From positions 10,192,501 through 10,256,500 of the forward strand of contig JANTQA010000012.1 in the NCBI GenBank assembly GCA_027625915.1: a stretch of DNA of 64,000 nt. The letters are read 5' to 3'. This document shows positions 1-12,204 of this stretch, piece after piece. How positions within the stretch are numbered: position 1 is the first letter of the stretch; every line of letters begins with the position of its first letter. A program made the translations under genes and the position numbers. The notes beneath the pieces are model-generated. The model saw only the letters and a list, made by a program, of their open reading frames with translations. It searched no databases and had not been told where the DNA came from. The DNA comes from Anaeramoeba flamelloides (Eukaryota > Metamonada > Anaeramoebidae).

Positions 1-39
1 TATTTATTGGGATGAGGATAAACAGATTATTACTTGAAA

Positions 40-640
40 TTCTCACCCCACTATTATTTATTTTGATTCAGAACTATCCCTTTTTTACAAATTTGTTTTC
101 AAAAATCCTTTTTCAAATATTTTTATCAAAGCAAGCTAAAAAAAAAATAGTACTTCAATAATTAAAGGAAAATGATTGAAATACCTAAATTAAAGAAAGC
201 GAACCACTGAAAATTCAACCTAATTAAAAAAAAAAAATATTGTAAAAAATTTCAATCAGATTTCTAATTATTTTGATTTTTCACAATTCGAGAGAAAATA
301 AGCTACTTTTTTAAATCAATCAAATACATTCAATAAATCATATATCTCTGAAAAAGAATCCAAAAAAAAAATATACTTCTTTTTGAATTCAAAATTCGAA
401 TTAGATGAATTGAATGAAAAATTAAAATTAATTTTTGGAAATTCATTTAGAAAAAGTAGTGTAATTTTTTTATTAAAAATTTTTCACAAACAAAAGTTTT
501 TTCATCCAGAATGAAAAATTAAACCAAGAAAAGAAAAAGTAATTATATCAAATTTTATTGATAAGATCAATAAATAAATGATTTTTATTTATTATTTCCT
601 GATCAAATTTTTCATTTTTATAAATTGTATTGTTTTATGG
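40..640 (+). repeat. Dispersed repeat R1, copy 1
   Basis: This stretch aligns by eye with 3580-4170. Shared landmarks in the same order include a block reading aagatcaataaataaa near 566 (4103 in the other copy), the preceding AAACCAAGAgAAGAA-like block and a following TTTCTTGATCA-like block. Both copies are old and differ at many positions and by small indels. Parts look like decayed coding sequence, but no family could be named. Confidence 0.5.
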
Positions 641-689
641 TATATAAAAATATTATAGAGGGATACATCCTATTCCGATATTTATAAAA

Positions 690-800
690 ATATTCCTTAT
701 ATTTGGTTAAAGAAATGATTTAAATGGTTCAATTTGTGATAAATGGTAACACTCAAAATTGGTATAATGTAAATATTCACTTAAAAGGTCATAACTAAAA
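690..800 (+). repeat. Short dispersed repeat R2, copy 1
   Basis: The block with TATTTGGTTAAAGAAATGAT at about 699, followed by ACTCAAAATTGGTATAATGT near 751, recurs with substitutions at 7400-7520. It is old and has no coding potential. Confidence 0.4.
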
Positions 801-1491
801 AAATTAATTTCAATATCTTGTCTGGTCTTTACAATGAAAATTTTAATGTGACAAACTTGGGAAATGGGTTTCTGTGATTGATCAAATTAGTTTCTAAAGT
901 AAATCGAGTGAAATTTTGATAAATTTTTATTGATAATTCATCATAAAAGACTTGTAATAATAAAAGTAAAATAATCGACTTTTTGTTCTGGATTATAAAT
1001 GAAGAAACACAAGGGTTTGAAAGTTGAACTGGTATTTCTTGAGTTAGTTGGTTATTTTTTTAGTTAGTTATTGTTCATTTGAAAAGTGTTATTAAATTAC
1101 TGACTGATAATCAATTGTTCATAATATCAGTCGTTTTTTTGATTCAATTAAAATATGGTGTATTTGAAATTGTTAAAATCTTGTGTTTGGAAAAGATCCT
1201 TTTAAAAAGAAAAAATTTTCAAACAGGAAAAAAAAACAATGAATCAACAAAAAAATAAAAAGCAAAGAAAAATAAAAAAAAAAAAAAAAAAAAAAAAGAA
1301 AAAGAAAAAAGTGTAATTTGGTGTATTCTTAGTTTTTATTTTTTAGTTTGATCTTCTAAATTAATTGAAACAATTTTGAATTTGGGGTAAATAAAAAGCA
1401 AAACTGAAAAAAATTGTTTTTGTTGAACAACTTTTAAATTGTAATCGATTCCCTAAATCTAAGTTTTTTTTTTATTCAGAACAAAAAGGCA

Positions 1492-2378
1492 TTACTTTTG
1501 ATTTTTCATGAGTCTTTTAATTTCTGCACCAAGAATTGCTTTTCTCTAATAAGATTAAAAGATAACAGAAAAGGGATTGTTTATAAAAATTAATAAAAAA
1601 GAAAAAGAAAATGAAAAAGAATAAAGAATAAAGCAAAAAAAAAAAAAATTTTAATGCGACAACCTAAAAACTTTTAAAAAATTGGATCAAACAAAAACAA
1701 AAATTCACAAACCTTTGATTTAGCAAAGCCAAGTTTAAAACGATCAAAGTCAGTCATTTTTGCTCTCATGTCTTTTAATTTTAGTTTTTTAGCAAGTGAT
1801 GTTTTGCTCCATTGTTCTTCAATCTTTTCTTCTTTGAATTTTTTTTCAACTTCATCGAGTTTAGCTCCTCTTTTGATATCAATTTTGAAATTGGTTAAAG
1901 ACACCCATTTTAAGGAGATAACATGTCTTGGGATACCATTGACAGTTGAAGGTCCATCGATAAGAACCTGAAGTTATTAGAAAGAAAGAAAACAAAAAAA
2001 AAAAAGGATTTGAGTGGTTTTGTTAAAACAAAAATATGTTGTTTATAAGATCGAAATTTGTTTCATTCTTGCTTCTTTTTGGTTTTTCTTTTTTCTTTTT
2101 CTTTTTCTTTTTTGTTTTTCTTTTTTGTTTTTCTTTTTTGTTTTTCTTTTTTTGTGGTTTGTATTTCTTTTTTTTGGAATTTGATTTGGGCTTGGATAGA
2201 TCATAAACCTTATAGTCTTTTTGTGAAGGAAATCCAAATAAAAAAAAAAAAAAAATCTATCAAATTTTACTCTATTTTGATCGAGGATATCAACAATAAC
2301 TGCAATTTTGTCAGCATATTTTCCGAATGTAATTAAAACAATTCTTCCAGCTTCTACAAATCTTCCAAAAAACGACAT
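1492..2378 (-). CDS. RPL14: 60S ribosomal protein eL14
   Basis: Structural protein of the large ribosomal subunit. Deduced exons on the minus strand are 2378-2271, 1967-1713 and 1545-1492, giving 138 residues. Exon 1 carries the N-terminal beta-barrel start (FGRFVEAGRIVLITFG, then VDILDQNR). Exon 2 continues exactly where the family does (VLIDGPSTVNG) and ends with the hallmark RAKMTDFDRFK. Exon 3 supplies a short basic tail ending in KRLMKNQK and a TAA stop. Introns are 303 nt (GTAAAA...TTCAG) and 167 nt (GTTTGT...ATTAG), both in phase 0. The start ATG at 2376-2378 is the only one matching the family N-terminus. Length fits the eukaryotic family, although metazoan forms have longer C-terminal tails. 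Neighbours on both sides are repeats. Confidence 0.93.
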
Positions 2379-3579
2379 TTAATTTGAACACAAAATTTAT
2401 TCAATCTTAAAAAAAATGAAATCTTTTACGGGATTATTTTATTATAGGCTTTGGGTATCATGTTATAAAACACATAAAAATGGTTTTAATAGAAAAGTAA
2501 ATTGAAAGATTTATCTTTTCTATTGAAATGAAAAGTCTATTTTGATGTTGTCTTTTTCAAAAAATGATATTTTTAATACTATTTTTCAAATTTGAAACAA
2601 AAATTATACTATTAATTATAATTTTTCAAAGAAATTCCAAAATTATTTAAATATAATTATTGGTTCCATACTATTTTTTAAATATTTATTGTACATTTTT
2701 CGAAAAGAATCTTTTTTCAGCTCTCAAAAAAAAATAAAAATAATAAAAAGAAAAACGAAAAAGTAAAATAAAGATTTAAATTTTGAAATTTATAAAAAAT
2801 AAATTTATTCTTAAAATATATATTCAACCCCTTTGAACACATATAATTTAATTGCACCAAATATATTTATTTAACTGTAAAATGGTATTATAAGAATATG
2901 GGTCAGCTTTTATATCCTGGATAAAGCTTTTTTCATAAAGTATATATTAAAAGTTTTAATCGAGTATTAGACAAATATTTACATTTTGATTTAAAGATTC
3001 TAGCATATTCAAATATTGGGTCAATCTTTTTTTGGTAAAAATAATAATTAAATTTAATCTTTATCAACAATATAATTTCTGTTTCAATTGTGATACAATG
3101 TATCAAGGAAGTCAGATAATTTTATTCTTTTAGGAATTTTTTTTGTGAGAACTTTACTGAAAAATATTTTTGGAGTGCCACAAAGATTGTGAAACTATGG
3201 AATTAAAATAGCATTCAATAGTCTATTTGTGAAATGAATTAATATAAACAAAAGTCAAATCTTTAATTTTAAAATTTTTTCAGCATTTTTTCTTTTCAAT
3301 TTTTGGTTTTATTAGAAACTGTTTTTAATTGGGAAATATATTCGGATGGGTGATTGAAATAAAAAAAAAAAATAGAAAATATTAAAATAGTTATAAGAAT
3401 ATCTGAATTTTATTAAAATCCTTTTGTTTTTTTTTGGAAACCCAAACAAAAATGATTAACTTTTTTAAATAACATAGTTGAAATAGTAGAATAGCAAAAA
3501 GTTTTCAATAAAAGAATTTTTTGAAAAATTTTTGATAGCTAAATATTCTTAAATAGGGTTAAAATAAAGAATATATTGC

Positions 3580-4170
3580 CTTTAATCTCTAGTACCATTA
3601 CTATTTATTTATTATTTTTAGAAAATTTTTTTCAAAATTAATTTTTGAACGTCATTGTTGAAAATTTTTATCAAACAAATCCAAAATATAACATATTGTT
3701 CCAAAGATTAAAAAAAAATTGGATTTATTTATTGAAACCATGAAAGGTAAATATTTCAACTAGATAAAATAAAAAAAAATCATCTTAAAAAAAGAAATAG
3801 AACTACTTAATTATTTTATGTTTTCAATTGACTCAAAAATAAAGTGTGTAGAAATCAAATAAGTTCATTATATAAATCAAGATTTCCTGAAGAAGAATTT
3901 AAAAAATATCCTTTATTTTGTGCCAAATCAAAATTAGAAGAATTAATGAAAATTTGAGCTCTAAATTTCATTTTGAAAATTCTTGAGAAATAAAAAGTTA
4001 TTTGTTACAATTAAAAATTTTAACAAACTAAAGTAACTTACGTGCAGAATTAAAAAATAAAACCAAGAGAAGAAGAAGAAATTATATCAAATAGTATAGA
4101 TAAGATCAATAAATAAAAGTTTTTTTGATTTTTTCTTGATCAGTTTTTTAATTTTTTAATTTTCTATAAT
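3580..4170 (+). repeat. Dispersed repeat R1, copy 2
   Basis: Direct-orientation relative of 40-640, about 3.5 kb away. The most similar part is 3860-4160, ending with GATAAGATCAATAAATAAA. Divergence is high, so this is an old family. Confidence 0.5.
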
Positions 4171-4189
4171 TAATTGGTTTCTAAAGATA

Positions 4190-4740
4190 AATCCCATTCC
4201 AAAAATTTGGACACACCCAAAATCAAAAACATGGAAAAAAAAAAATCACAATTTATTATCTTTTAACAAACTTAATATAAAACCAAAATTGAAGTAACAT
4301 TGTATTAATGTTTATAAAAGTAATTATTTTCATCCAAATCAAAGAAACAAATAAGAAACAAATAAAAAACAAAAAAATAAAAATATGTGTGTACAAAGTA
4401 ACGAAATAAGTGGAACAAAAAATGTATTGGTAAATATTTTCAAAATTTCACCAACAATTATTGATCGATCAAATGATAAGATACCATCGTTCAATTGCAT
4501 GTGGTTTTTCAATTTAAAAACTCAAGAATAACCCTCTATCAATCATCGTAAAATATTCCAGATCAAATGAAACAGATTGCTAAACTCGAAAAAAGTAAAT
4601 AAAAGCAAAACAAAAAAGATAAAAATGAAATAATTTGTAATATCTTAAGTTATTTCTAATTGGTATTTAAAGCGTGGCATCGTATTCTTTCAACTTTTTA
4701 AAATGTTTCTAATTTTTTGGAATTTATTTTATAATACTAT
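4190..4740 (+). repeat. Dispersed repeat R3, copy 1
   Basis: It aligns in the same orientation with 15140-15690 inside the long CAF1 intron. Shared landmarks in order are CCAAAAATTTGGAC-like sequence, a CAACAATTATTGATcGATCAA block, a CTATCAATCAT block and GAAACAGATTgCT-like sequence. Identity appears moderate. No terminal repeats or coding remnant could be defined. Confidence 0.55.
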
Positions 4741-6689
4741 CCACTCCTAAAAAAATTTTTTGAAAAAAAAATTAAACATTTGCTCATTTTTCACTTTTTG
4801 ATAACTTAGGTTAGAATAAATTCGATCCGTGAAAAAATAATCTTGGATCAAGAGTTATTTTTTAAGATATTTTGCAATTAAAGTTGAAAAATCCAATTTC
4901 CCAGGTTCTAGAAAGATTTTTTTCAAATTTAATAGTAAAAAATTTGAAATTTTTTTTTTTCACAGCTAAGACGTTATAATCATATATTTTAGAACTATTT
5001 TAATTTTTATAAAGTACTTTCAAATATTAAATCAATTATTTGAAGTATTAGAGAATTATTTGTTGATTTAAATTTTTTTTTTTTTTTTTTTTTTTGTTCC
5101 CTTAGATTTTTTTGAATTTTTAAAATAAACAGAAAATTTTCAGAAATTTTCGGTTTATTCCAAAAAATAAAAAAAAAAAAACTAGGAAACTTTCCTTTGG
5201 TTTTCCAGAATTTAAAAAATGGAAAATTTAGTAAATTTTCAGTTTATTTCAAAAAGTAAAAAAAGCCACAGTTATCTTTTCGAAAATTTTATCAAATTGA
5301 GAAAAACATTTGATTTTTCTCAATTACTTTTAAATTATAGAAAAGCTAGGCACTTGATGGCTTTATTTTATTTTTAAATCGGTTTTGGTTCGAAAATCAA
5401 TAGATTTCTGGATATTAAAAAGTCAAAAAAACTACCTTAAGGTTTTTCAGAATTTAAAAGAATAGACTAAAATCATAGATTTTTCTCATTTCAATTGGAT
5501 TCTCGAAAACTAAGGTGTTTGACGAACATAGTATTAATTATCGTAGTGATTTGTTTTTTCTCTATTTAATTTTAATTAGATGAGTATAATGTTTTCAAAA
5601 CTATTCGTTATTATTTTTTAAGTAAATAACTCAAAGTTGAATTAAAACTAAAATTTGTCTTTCTATTTATATGAATTTTTTTACCAAAAAAAGCATTTTT
5701 ATTTTATAATCTTGAGACTTTTAATAAAGGTGGTACTACTAACGGTAATAAATACAATAGCCTCATGGATTTGAAGTTCTGTAATTTTGATTATATTGTG
5801 AATAAACGTTATTATTCAAGATGAAATGGTTAATGAAGTAGTAGTGTTATCTATTTTGAAATTTCAATTTTTTTTTTCTTATTAGTGTAGTGTAGTACAT
5901 ACTCCACTTCCTATTTACTGTTAATTTCAAAATAAAAAGATCAAAATTTTCATTTGGCTTTCGATAAAAATCACATGTCCTTAATTAAAGTAAATCATCC
6001 AACCCCCCAATTTTAAGATATTAAAATTAATAATTCAGACTTCTTTAAAGATTATTCTGTATTTAAAGGGTTAATTGATTTATAAATCTGTTTTTTTTTA
6101 TAGATGATGGAAGTGTAAATTACATTCTAGGTGTCCTTTTACTTAAATTTCCTCAAAGGTAATTTAAATGTAAAATCATAGATTTCACGATTGTTCAAGG
6201 GAAAGAAATGCCCAAATTTTTTTTCTGTTAAAAAGTAAAAGCTAAAAATTAAAAAGTAAAAAAGAAAAAAGAAAAAAAAAAGGTTTATTAAGGGTTAATA
6301 AGATGTAATTGATTAAAATTCAAAAAAGAAAAATTAATGCTATCTTAAATTAAGGACTCCCAAAATCATAGTCACAATACTTTTGGTTGATTCAATAATT
6401 CGATAATTGATCATGAATTTTCACTTGGGAATCGTTGTTTAATTGATCTAATTTCTTTTTTTTTTTTGATCTTATTTACAAAAAACATTTGCTCATTTTT
6501 CGCCTTTTCTTTTTTGTTTTTATTTTCAAGTTACTCATACTTTCGTGTTCCAGTGTCACAGTATTAGCAAGTAACCACTTGACTTTTTTCCTTTGTAACT
6601 CTCCATCCCAATATAAAGAAGATTCAGCAAGGGATAAAATGGAAAAAAATTAAATCTAGTTTTTTTTAGAAAGTTAAGGATAGAGTCAT

Positions 6690-7345
6690 TACGGTGAAAT
6701 TTTTTATTCTGAAATGGAAAAAAACTTTTTAGTAATTTTATTGAGGACACAACACCAATCAAAAACCAACCAACTTATGATGTATGATCGATCTCCAAAA
6801 ATCAACAACCAAAAATGAGGACATTTTTAGAAAAAATCGCCAAAGAGCGACACTCAATTTCCATATAAAATGGTTGTGAATTACAATTTTGAAAACAAAT
6901 TTGCCAGTTTTTTGAGTATCGCTCTTTGGCGCATTTTGAGATATCAGTGACTTTTTTTTTTTTTTTTTTCATTTTTCAAATGAATTATTTTTATCAAAAG
7001 AATATTACATAACCCATACTTGGTCAAAATTAGAGGGTTACAAAATAACCACAAATCAGACTACATCGAATTAAATTGATTGTGAAATTCAAGAAAGCAA
7101 TTTGTTTTAAATTAAAGAAATTTGCTCATTTGAAAAAAAAAAATGAGAAAATATAAATTTTGTTTTTTAAATTTTGATTTTTTGAAAATTGAGAACTCTT
7201 TCAAACTTATTTTTCTTCATTGAATTTTTTGTCAAAGAGATCCCATGGAATTTTTTTTTTTGTTATTTGAATTTTTTCAACCAAAAGAAGGGCTATTTCA
7301 CAATACCCTTTTTGGTCTCAGGTCACCACTTGAGTATGGTGCATT
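6690..7345 (+). repeat. Dispersed repeat R4, copy 1
   Basis: Its order of blocks is matched in inverse orientation at 55250-55905. Shared blocks include CAATCAAAAACCAACCAACT (6757), a CTCCAAAAATCAACAA block, the GCCAAAGAG block at 6840, and GCTATTTCACAATACCC-type sequence at the right end (7290-7310). Spacing between blocks is preserved, so this is one ~650 bp family rather than several short matches. Confidence 0.6.
6838..6931. repeat. Inverted repeat inside R4
   Basis: 6838-6857 (CGCCAAAGAGCGACACTCAA) pairs with 6911-6931, with one substitution in the first 20 positions and a 53-nt spacer. The copy at 55.6 kb keeps only a degraded version, with GCACCAAAGAGAGAC at one side and TTCTTTGGCAC at the other. 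Confidence 0.7.
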
Positions 7346-7399
7346 TTCACGGTAAATGACTAGACCCTTCAATAAAAATTTTGTTCATTCAATTCTGAA

Positions 7400-7520
7400 A
7401 CAAATAGTATAATAATAAATCCTTTATTTGGTTAAAGAGATGATATAAATTAATCCATTTCATATTAGCTGGAGCATTCAAAATTGGTAAAATGTTACCC
7501 ACTCCCTTAAATAATTCTTA
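7400..7520 (+). repeat. Short dispersed repeat R2, copy 2
   Basis: Relative of 690-800 in the same orientation. Shared parts are TTTATTTGGTTAAAGAgATG and CATTCAAAATTGGTAAAATG. Confidence 0.4.
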
Positions 7521-8036
7521 TTTTAATCATTTTGATTCGGGAAACAATTTTGGGTCAGCAAATATTGTTAGGTTGGTACTTTGTGAATACAAATGTTTAG
7601 ATTGCTATCTCGTTCCTTAAATAATAATTCATTTTAAGAAAAAATGATTGAAAAATCTTTCAAGTAAATACAACTTTCAAACAATCTTTTAAAAAGTTTT
7701 TTTCAATAGTTGAAAAAAGAGTAACCAAATCTAGTTTAAAAAAAAGGTTTATTAAACCAGTTTGAGTGACAGTATCTAAACTTTTTATTAATAACTCTTT
7801 TAAAAAAGGACTTTATTTACGAACCCATTATTTTAAAATTAGTTCAAGATCACCAGAAAATATATATTTTCAATTGTTGAAGATCACCTTAAAAAACAAT
7901 TTTGTCTTATTTTCTCTCAAGTGGAATCAAAAAAAGGTTCTCTGAGTCGAAATTTTTAATTCAAAGATAAAATTCAATTAAACAGAAATCATTTTTTATT
8001 TTTGCATCAATACAAAGAATTCAATTTCTTTCCGAA

Positions 8037-8690
8037 ATGGAAACCGAAACAAACAATTCCGTAAATACACATCTGATCATAGCAACAGCATTTCTGGGAC
8101 TTGTAATTTTATTCTTGGTTTACTTTGTCTTCCGTTGGATCACAAAAACTGTCAAATATATCGTTGGAGCTTTAGGGGCGATCTGCATTCTGATTTCATT
8201 ATTGCTTCCCTTCTTTGTTTCTGATGGGATCACTCATTCACCAGGAAGCGATGTTTTAATTTTTGCTGTTGACAACACCCTTGGCACAGATACTCTTAAA
8301 AAATTAAGTGGATCTTCAACGTGCTTATATAAGCTTAAAGATTCAAAATTTTCTTCTGCTTTGAAAGACTTTTCAAAATGTTTTAAAACAATACACAGTG
8401 ATCTTGGAAGCGCAGAGTTCAAGAAAACAGGACTCACAGAACTATTCTCAAATCTTGATAAAATGTCTTCCTTAAATTACTATTCCTTCTTAGTTTGTGG
8501 GTTTGGTGTATCTTTTTTCGGTTCTTTGATCTTTTTAATTTCACGCAAATTTGGTGCTCTTTTCCAACTTTTAGGTTTTGTTTCAATAATCTTTTTCGTT
8601 GTGAATAACTTGGGACACTTCACACCAACGTACGGATTCCTGTGTTTTGTTTTTGGCTTTGTGTATTCTCTTTATGTTGCATTTAGATAA
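8037..8690 (+). CDS. Hypothetical five-helix membrane protein
   Basis: A 217-residue intronless reading frame, compositionally richer in G+C than its surroundings, starting in an A-rich 5' leader (CCGAAATGG) and ending with TAA. Predicted membrane segments by hydrophobicity are residues 12-33, 41-61, 148-169, 173-191 and 197-215. Between helices 2 and 3 lies an 85-residue hydrophilic loop (62-147) with two cysteines (C96, C115) that could form a disulfide if the loop faces the lumen or outside. I recognise no family: the pattern is tetraspanin- or claudin-like in general shape only, with no CCG or W-GLW-C-C motif. The N-terminus is acidic and short, with no cleavable signal peptide. Coding status rests on the clean long frame, codon bias and hydrophobic periodicity. 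Function is unknown. Confidence 0.75.
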   Translation: METETNNSVNTHLIIATAFLGLVILFLVYFVFRWITKTVKYIVGALGAICILISLLLPFFVSDGITHSPGSDVLIFAVDNTLGTDTLKKLSGSSTCLYKLKDSKFSSALKDFSKCFKTIHSDLGSAEFKKTGLTELFSNLDKMSSLNYYSFLVCGFGVSFFGSLIFLISRKFGALFQLLGFVSIIFFVVNNLGHFTPTYGFLCFVFGFVYSLYVAFR

Positions 8691-9684
8691 CCAATTAAGA
8701 CTAAACAACAAATTTTTTATTCTTTTTATTTTTTGTTTTTTCAAACTTTTTTGATTTGGATCTTTTCTGAATATACCGTTATTTTGAAGAAAAACTCACA
8801 AAAAAAAATCATTAAAACTAAACGTTAATATTTTTTTTTTTAATTTTTTCTTTTTTCTTTTCAAAATTTTTTAAGGTTGATTAAACAATATCTTCATAAA
8901 GAAAAAATAAACAGCTTCCTCAAAGAAATAAAATAGATTTTCTGTTTTTATTGTTGTGAATTTTTATTTTTTTCTTTGGTTTTTAAATAATTATCTTCAA
9001 TTAAGGACTACATTTTAAGGTGAAAACAGTGGAATAATGAATAAAATCACCCTTGAAAGGGTTATGTAATCCAAGTAATATTTGTCCAAGTAGAATTTCT
9101 TTTAGAAAAAATGTGAAATTTACACAATTTTCACAATTTTTACCTTGTTAGATAATGCCAAAATTTTGATTTTAATAATTTCGAATTTCCATTTCAACTT
9201 TCTGAACTCACACTATTTTCTTGGGCTGTTCTAAATGTTTTTTGTATTTGTTTTTACAAGTCTGAATGGTTCTCAAATTTGAAATGCACTTGAAAATCCC
9301 CAAAAGCCATTTTTTGCAATTTTTTTTTTGGTAATGTTCAATCTTCCTTTTCATTGAAAAACAAAGAAAAATAATCTTCGTGAAAATGATAAAGATGACA
9401 AAAAATGTTTTTTTGTTTTTTTTTTTCTCCAATTTCTTCCGTGTGAAAATTTTTTGTGAGAAGTGAAAGTGAAATAACACAATTACTCAACACCAACAAG
9501 GGTGGGCACGTGGTCCTTAAGTGGTTTTCTCATTTTTTTTACTCTCATTTTTAATTAGAGTATTGATTACAAACCAAAATATGAATTAAAAACATTAAAA
9601 CCCACTTCTCAAGTTTAACAATTCTCAAATATTAGATATTTTTTCTTTTTTTTTTGTTTTTAACAATTTTTGGGATTATCTATA

Positions 9685-10162
9685 CTGTTGTCAAAATAAA
9701 GCGTGTAGAAAAGATTAATACATGTTTCAAAATAAAAATCAAGTGTTTCTAATTTTTGTTATAAGACCTATATATCAGAAGATCAAAGAAACCAGCAATA
9801 AACTCTAATTAAAAATATATTGGTTTCTTAAATTTTTATTATTTTAAAAAGAAATTTTAAAAATAAAGGATCAAATTAATAAAATTTCTCCTCAAAAAAT
9901 AGTTAATTAGAAATAAAAATTTTTTCATCAAGAATTAACAAAATCTTTCAAAAAAATGAGAAAATTAAGAAAAAAATTCAACTACATTCAGAATTTTAAA
10001 TTTTACTGAAAATATCAAGGGGTTACCTTCAAAATTGATTTGAACTTATGTATACTGCCAGTAGTAAATTGGATGTAGTATTGGAACAAGAAGAAAAAAA
10101 AGCACGGATTATATTTTGAAATATTTATTATAGTTGTTGGGTACACATTTTTTTGATCATTG
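9685..10162 (+). mobile_element. Tc1/mariner-like MITE, family M1, copy 1
   Basis: 478 bp element flanked by TA on both sides (9683-9684, 10163-10164). It starts CTGTTGTCAAAATAAAGCG and ends with an inverted relative, TTTTTTGATCATTG. Four other copies lie at 27581-28223, 47711-48192, 48334-48814 and 62419-62900. Internal landmarks are a GGTTTCTTAAA block, an AAAAAGAAATT block and AGCACGGATTAT near the right end. No intact transposase is present, so it is non-autonomous. Confidence 0.8.
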
Positions 10163-10529
10163 TAATAGTTATTTGTATTTTTTTTTAAAGTTGAATAAAT
10201 TAAATTAAATTTAAAATTGAAACTCAAAATGAATATAAACAGTATATATTTTATTATTCAAGAGTTTACAATTTCATATTTTTACTAATTAATTCACTGT
10301 GTAATTCTTTTATTAACTGTTTTTTTTTTTTTTTCAAACTAATTTATTTTTAAGGAATATTAATTTTCAAAAAGAAGGTGTTTTTTTTTTCTTTTAGACA
10401 AAATGATCAAAACTGAAAATGATATTTTTTTTTTTTTTACTATTTTTTGTATTAAAACCAACATTTGAAAAAGATCCCACTTAAATTTTTTAATAAAATT
10501 ATTTTTTTACAAAAACACAAAATTTTTTA

Positions 10530-11110
10530 TTCGAGATTTTGGAATGAATCTAAATATTGATAAAATAAAAAATTATTTAGGAATAAGGTTAGATAAACAA
10601 ACTATTTTAAAATTTAATTTTGAAAATGTTAAAAATAATATTAAAAAATTAATCAATATTTTACAACAAAAGAAATTTACTAATGGATTGAAAATTCATT
10701 TTTTTAAAGTGGTTTTCAATTGATCTACTGCTATCCGGATTATAAATATTTGATAACCCAAAAAGACTTCAATATAATCGAGGTGTGGGTAAATAAAAAA
10801 ATAACAAATTTTTATTTATAAATTCACATTTACCTAGACTTCTATATAAAAAACTGAAGAAATAATAGACTCGGTAAGAAAAACTATATATTAAAATAGA
10901 TTTAAAAGAATTGAAAAATTAAAAATTCTTGATTTTCCCAAAATAGTTAATACTCTTAAAGTCTAAGAAAAGACATTGGAAAATATTAACTGGCAATCAA
11001 ACACCGTAAAAAAATTAGAAATTGGACTTGATGAATTCAGAATTGAACAACTGGAAAAACCAACAGTTGAAGGTGTCGTTAGTTTTTTTTTTAATTTAAG
11101 TAATGAAAAG
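10530..11110 (+). mobile_element. LINE-like reverse transcriptase fragment
   Basis: Reading the plus strand from about 10541 gives a decayed segment with DKIKNYLGIRLDKQT, followed by a Lys/Ile-rich helix pattern and GLKIHFFKVV. This order (YLGI, then a K-rich stretch, then a G-(R/K)-I-x-I-x-K motif) is typical of the thumb/connection region that follows the polymerase core in non-LTR retrotransposons. Coding-like sequence continues in broken frames to about 11100. No RT palm motif, end or poly-A tail was identified, so this is a fragment of an old copy. Confidence 0.4.
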
Positions 11111-11299
11111 AAAATTTAAGAAATTTTCTCTTTATTTCTTAAAATAAAAAAAAAACTTCACCTTTAGATTTTCCAGAATACAAAATAATTGAGAAAAATC
11201 AAAAATTTCGCTCAAGTCTCTTTAATTTTAGAAAAAACTATCTTTTTGTTTATTTGAATTCATCATTTTCAATTAAATTTTAAATTTTTGATAAATTAG

Positions 11300-11740
11300 T
11301 GCATTGCTGATTATAAAAAAAAGTTAAACACGGTATTTCATTGGGAAAATTATTAGAACCTGGAAATAAAAAGCAAAATCAATTAAAAGAAGAAACCAAT
11401 TAAGTTCAAATAATAATCAATTCTATTATTTTCAATCAAACCAACAAAACCAATTTAAATCTACTTTATTACCGAAATTGTAGGTGTTGTTTTGGAGATC
11501 TTCAAAAATAGTCAATTTTTTCAACAATTTTTTAATAATTGATCAATCAAAGAAAAATTCTACCAAAAGATAGTATTAGAAAACCCTGTTGTTATGTTGA
11601 ATCCTTCATTTTGTCTGTATTTATTTATTTCTTCCTTTATTAATTGATTTTGCTTTTCGTTTCCTGGTTCTATTAATTTTCTCAATTTAAAACAGTGTTT
11701 CACTTTTTTTCCCTGTTTTACTTTTTTTCCAGAACGGTTA
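11300..11740. mobile_element. MITE family M3, copy 1
   Basis: About 440 bp with imperfect terminal inverted repeats. The left arm has AAAAAAAAGTTAAACACGG, then ATTGGGAAAATTATTAGAAC. The right arm is the inverse, ending in a doubled CACTTTTTTTCCCTGTTTTA-type motif. Relatives are at 40446-40849 and 42100-42526, sharing a GAGATCTcCAAAAc block, GATCgATCAATTATTAAAAA and the ends. It is non-coding and diverged. Confidence 0.65.
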
Positions 11741-12204
11741 GTTTCAATAGAATTTAAAAATGTTTCAACATTAAGAAATAAACTGAAAAAAATGATTGGA
11801 AATATAAGAAATGTATTGTGACAATACACGGAAAACTATTGTTTTTAATGATTGGAAGTTGTCTAGAATATTGGTTTTACCAATTTAAGAGATATGTATT
11901 TGAATTTTTGGTTTGTACAACGTTGTATCAGAACTTTTTTTTTATGGAAATATTATTATAAACTCCAATTCATAATTCTAAACAAATTACAGAAATCAGA
12001 AAATTCACAGAATCTTTAAAGAAAAATTTAATTTTCCAAGATTTTGGGTATTATTAGTAAAAATAAAAAAAATAAAATAAATTTTTGTTTATTTTGATGT
12101 TTTTATTTTTTTCTTATGAATTATTGCAGAATATTTTTTTTTAATAGTTTCTTTTTTTTTAACACATTAATGAATCATTAATTTTGTTATATTTAAATTA
12201 TTTA

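Larger units (their letters stand above)
1..1491. other. Gene-free AT-rich flank
   Basis: No coding region with family similarity is visible. The first ~640 bases are a copy of a dispersed repeat (second copy near 3580-4170), and 690-800 resembles 7400-7520. A run of A at about 1275-1297 interrupts the rest. The end next to 1492 is the 3' flank of the eL14 gene. Confidence 0.6.
2379..8036. other. Gene-free repeat-rich interval
   Basis: 5.7 kb without a recognisable gene. It holds repeat R1 copy 2 (3580-4170), repeat R3 copy 1 (4190-4740), an A/T-rich stretch at 5080-5560 in which a TTTTCCAGAATTtAAAA-like motif recurs and also appears near 11170, repeat R4 copy 1 (6690-7345) and repeat R2 copy 2 (7400-7520). 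The remainder is low-complexity AT sequence. Confidence 0.6.
8691..12204. other. Intergenic region with mobile-element remains
   Basis: No host gene is seen. Contents are a TA-flanked MITE (9685-10162), a LINE-like reverse-transcriptase fossil (10530-11110) and a second MITE family (11300-11740). The rest is AT-rich spacer, including the 3' flank of CAF1 just before 12205. Confidence 0.6.

Noticed and set aside
2058-2336. 92-codon plus-strand frame and the hydrophobic extension of eL14 exon 1
   Set aside because: Both are readings of the T/C-rich eL14 intron 1; the eL14 exon join explains the region.
11560-11829. 89-codon minus-strand frame
   Set aside because: It mostly covers the right half of a M3 MITE and runs into spacer; not a host gene.
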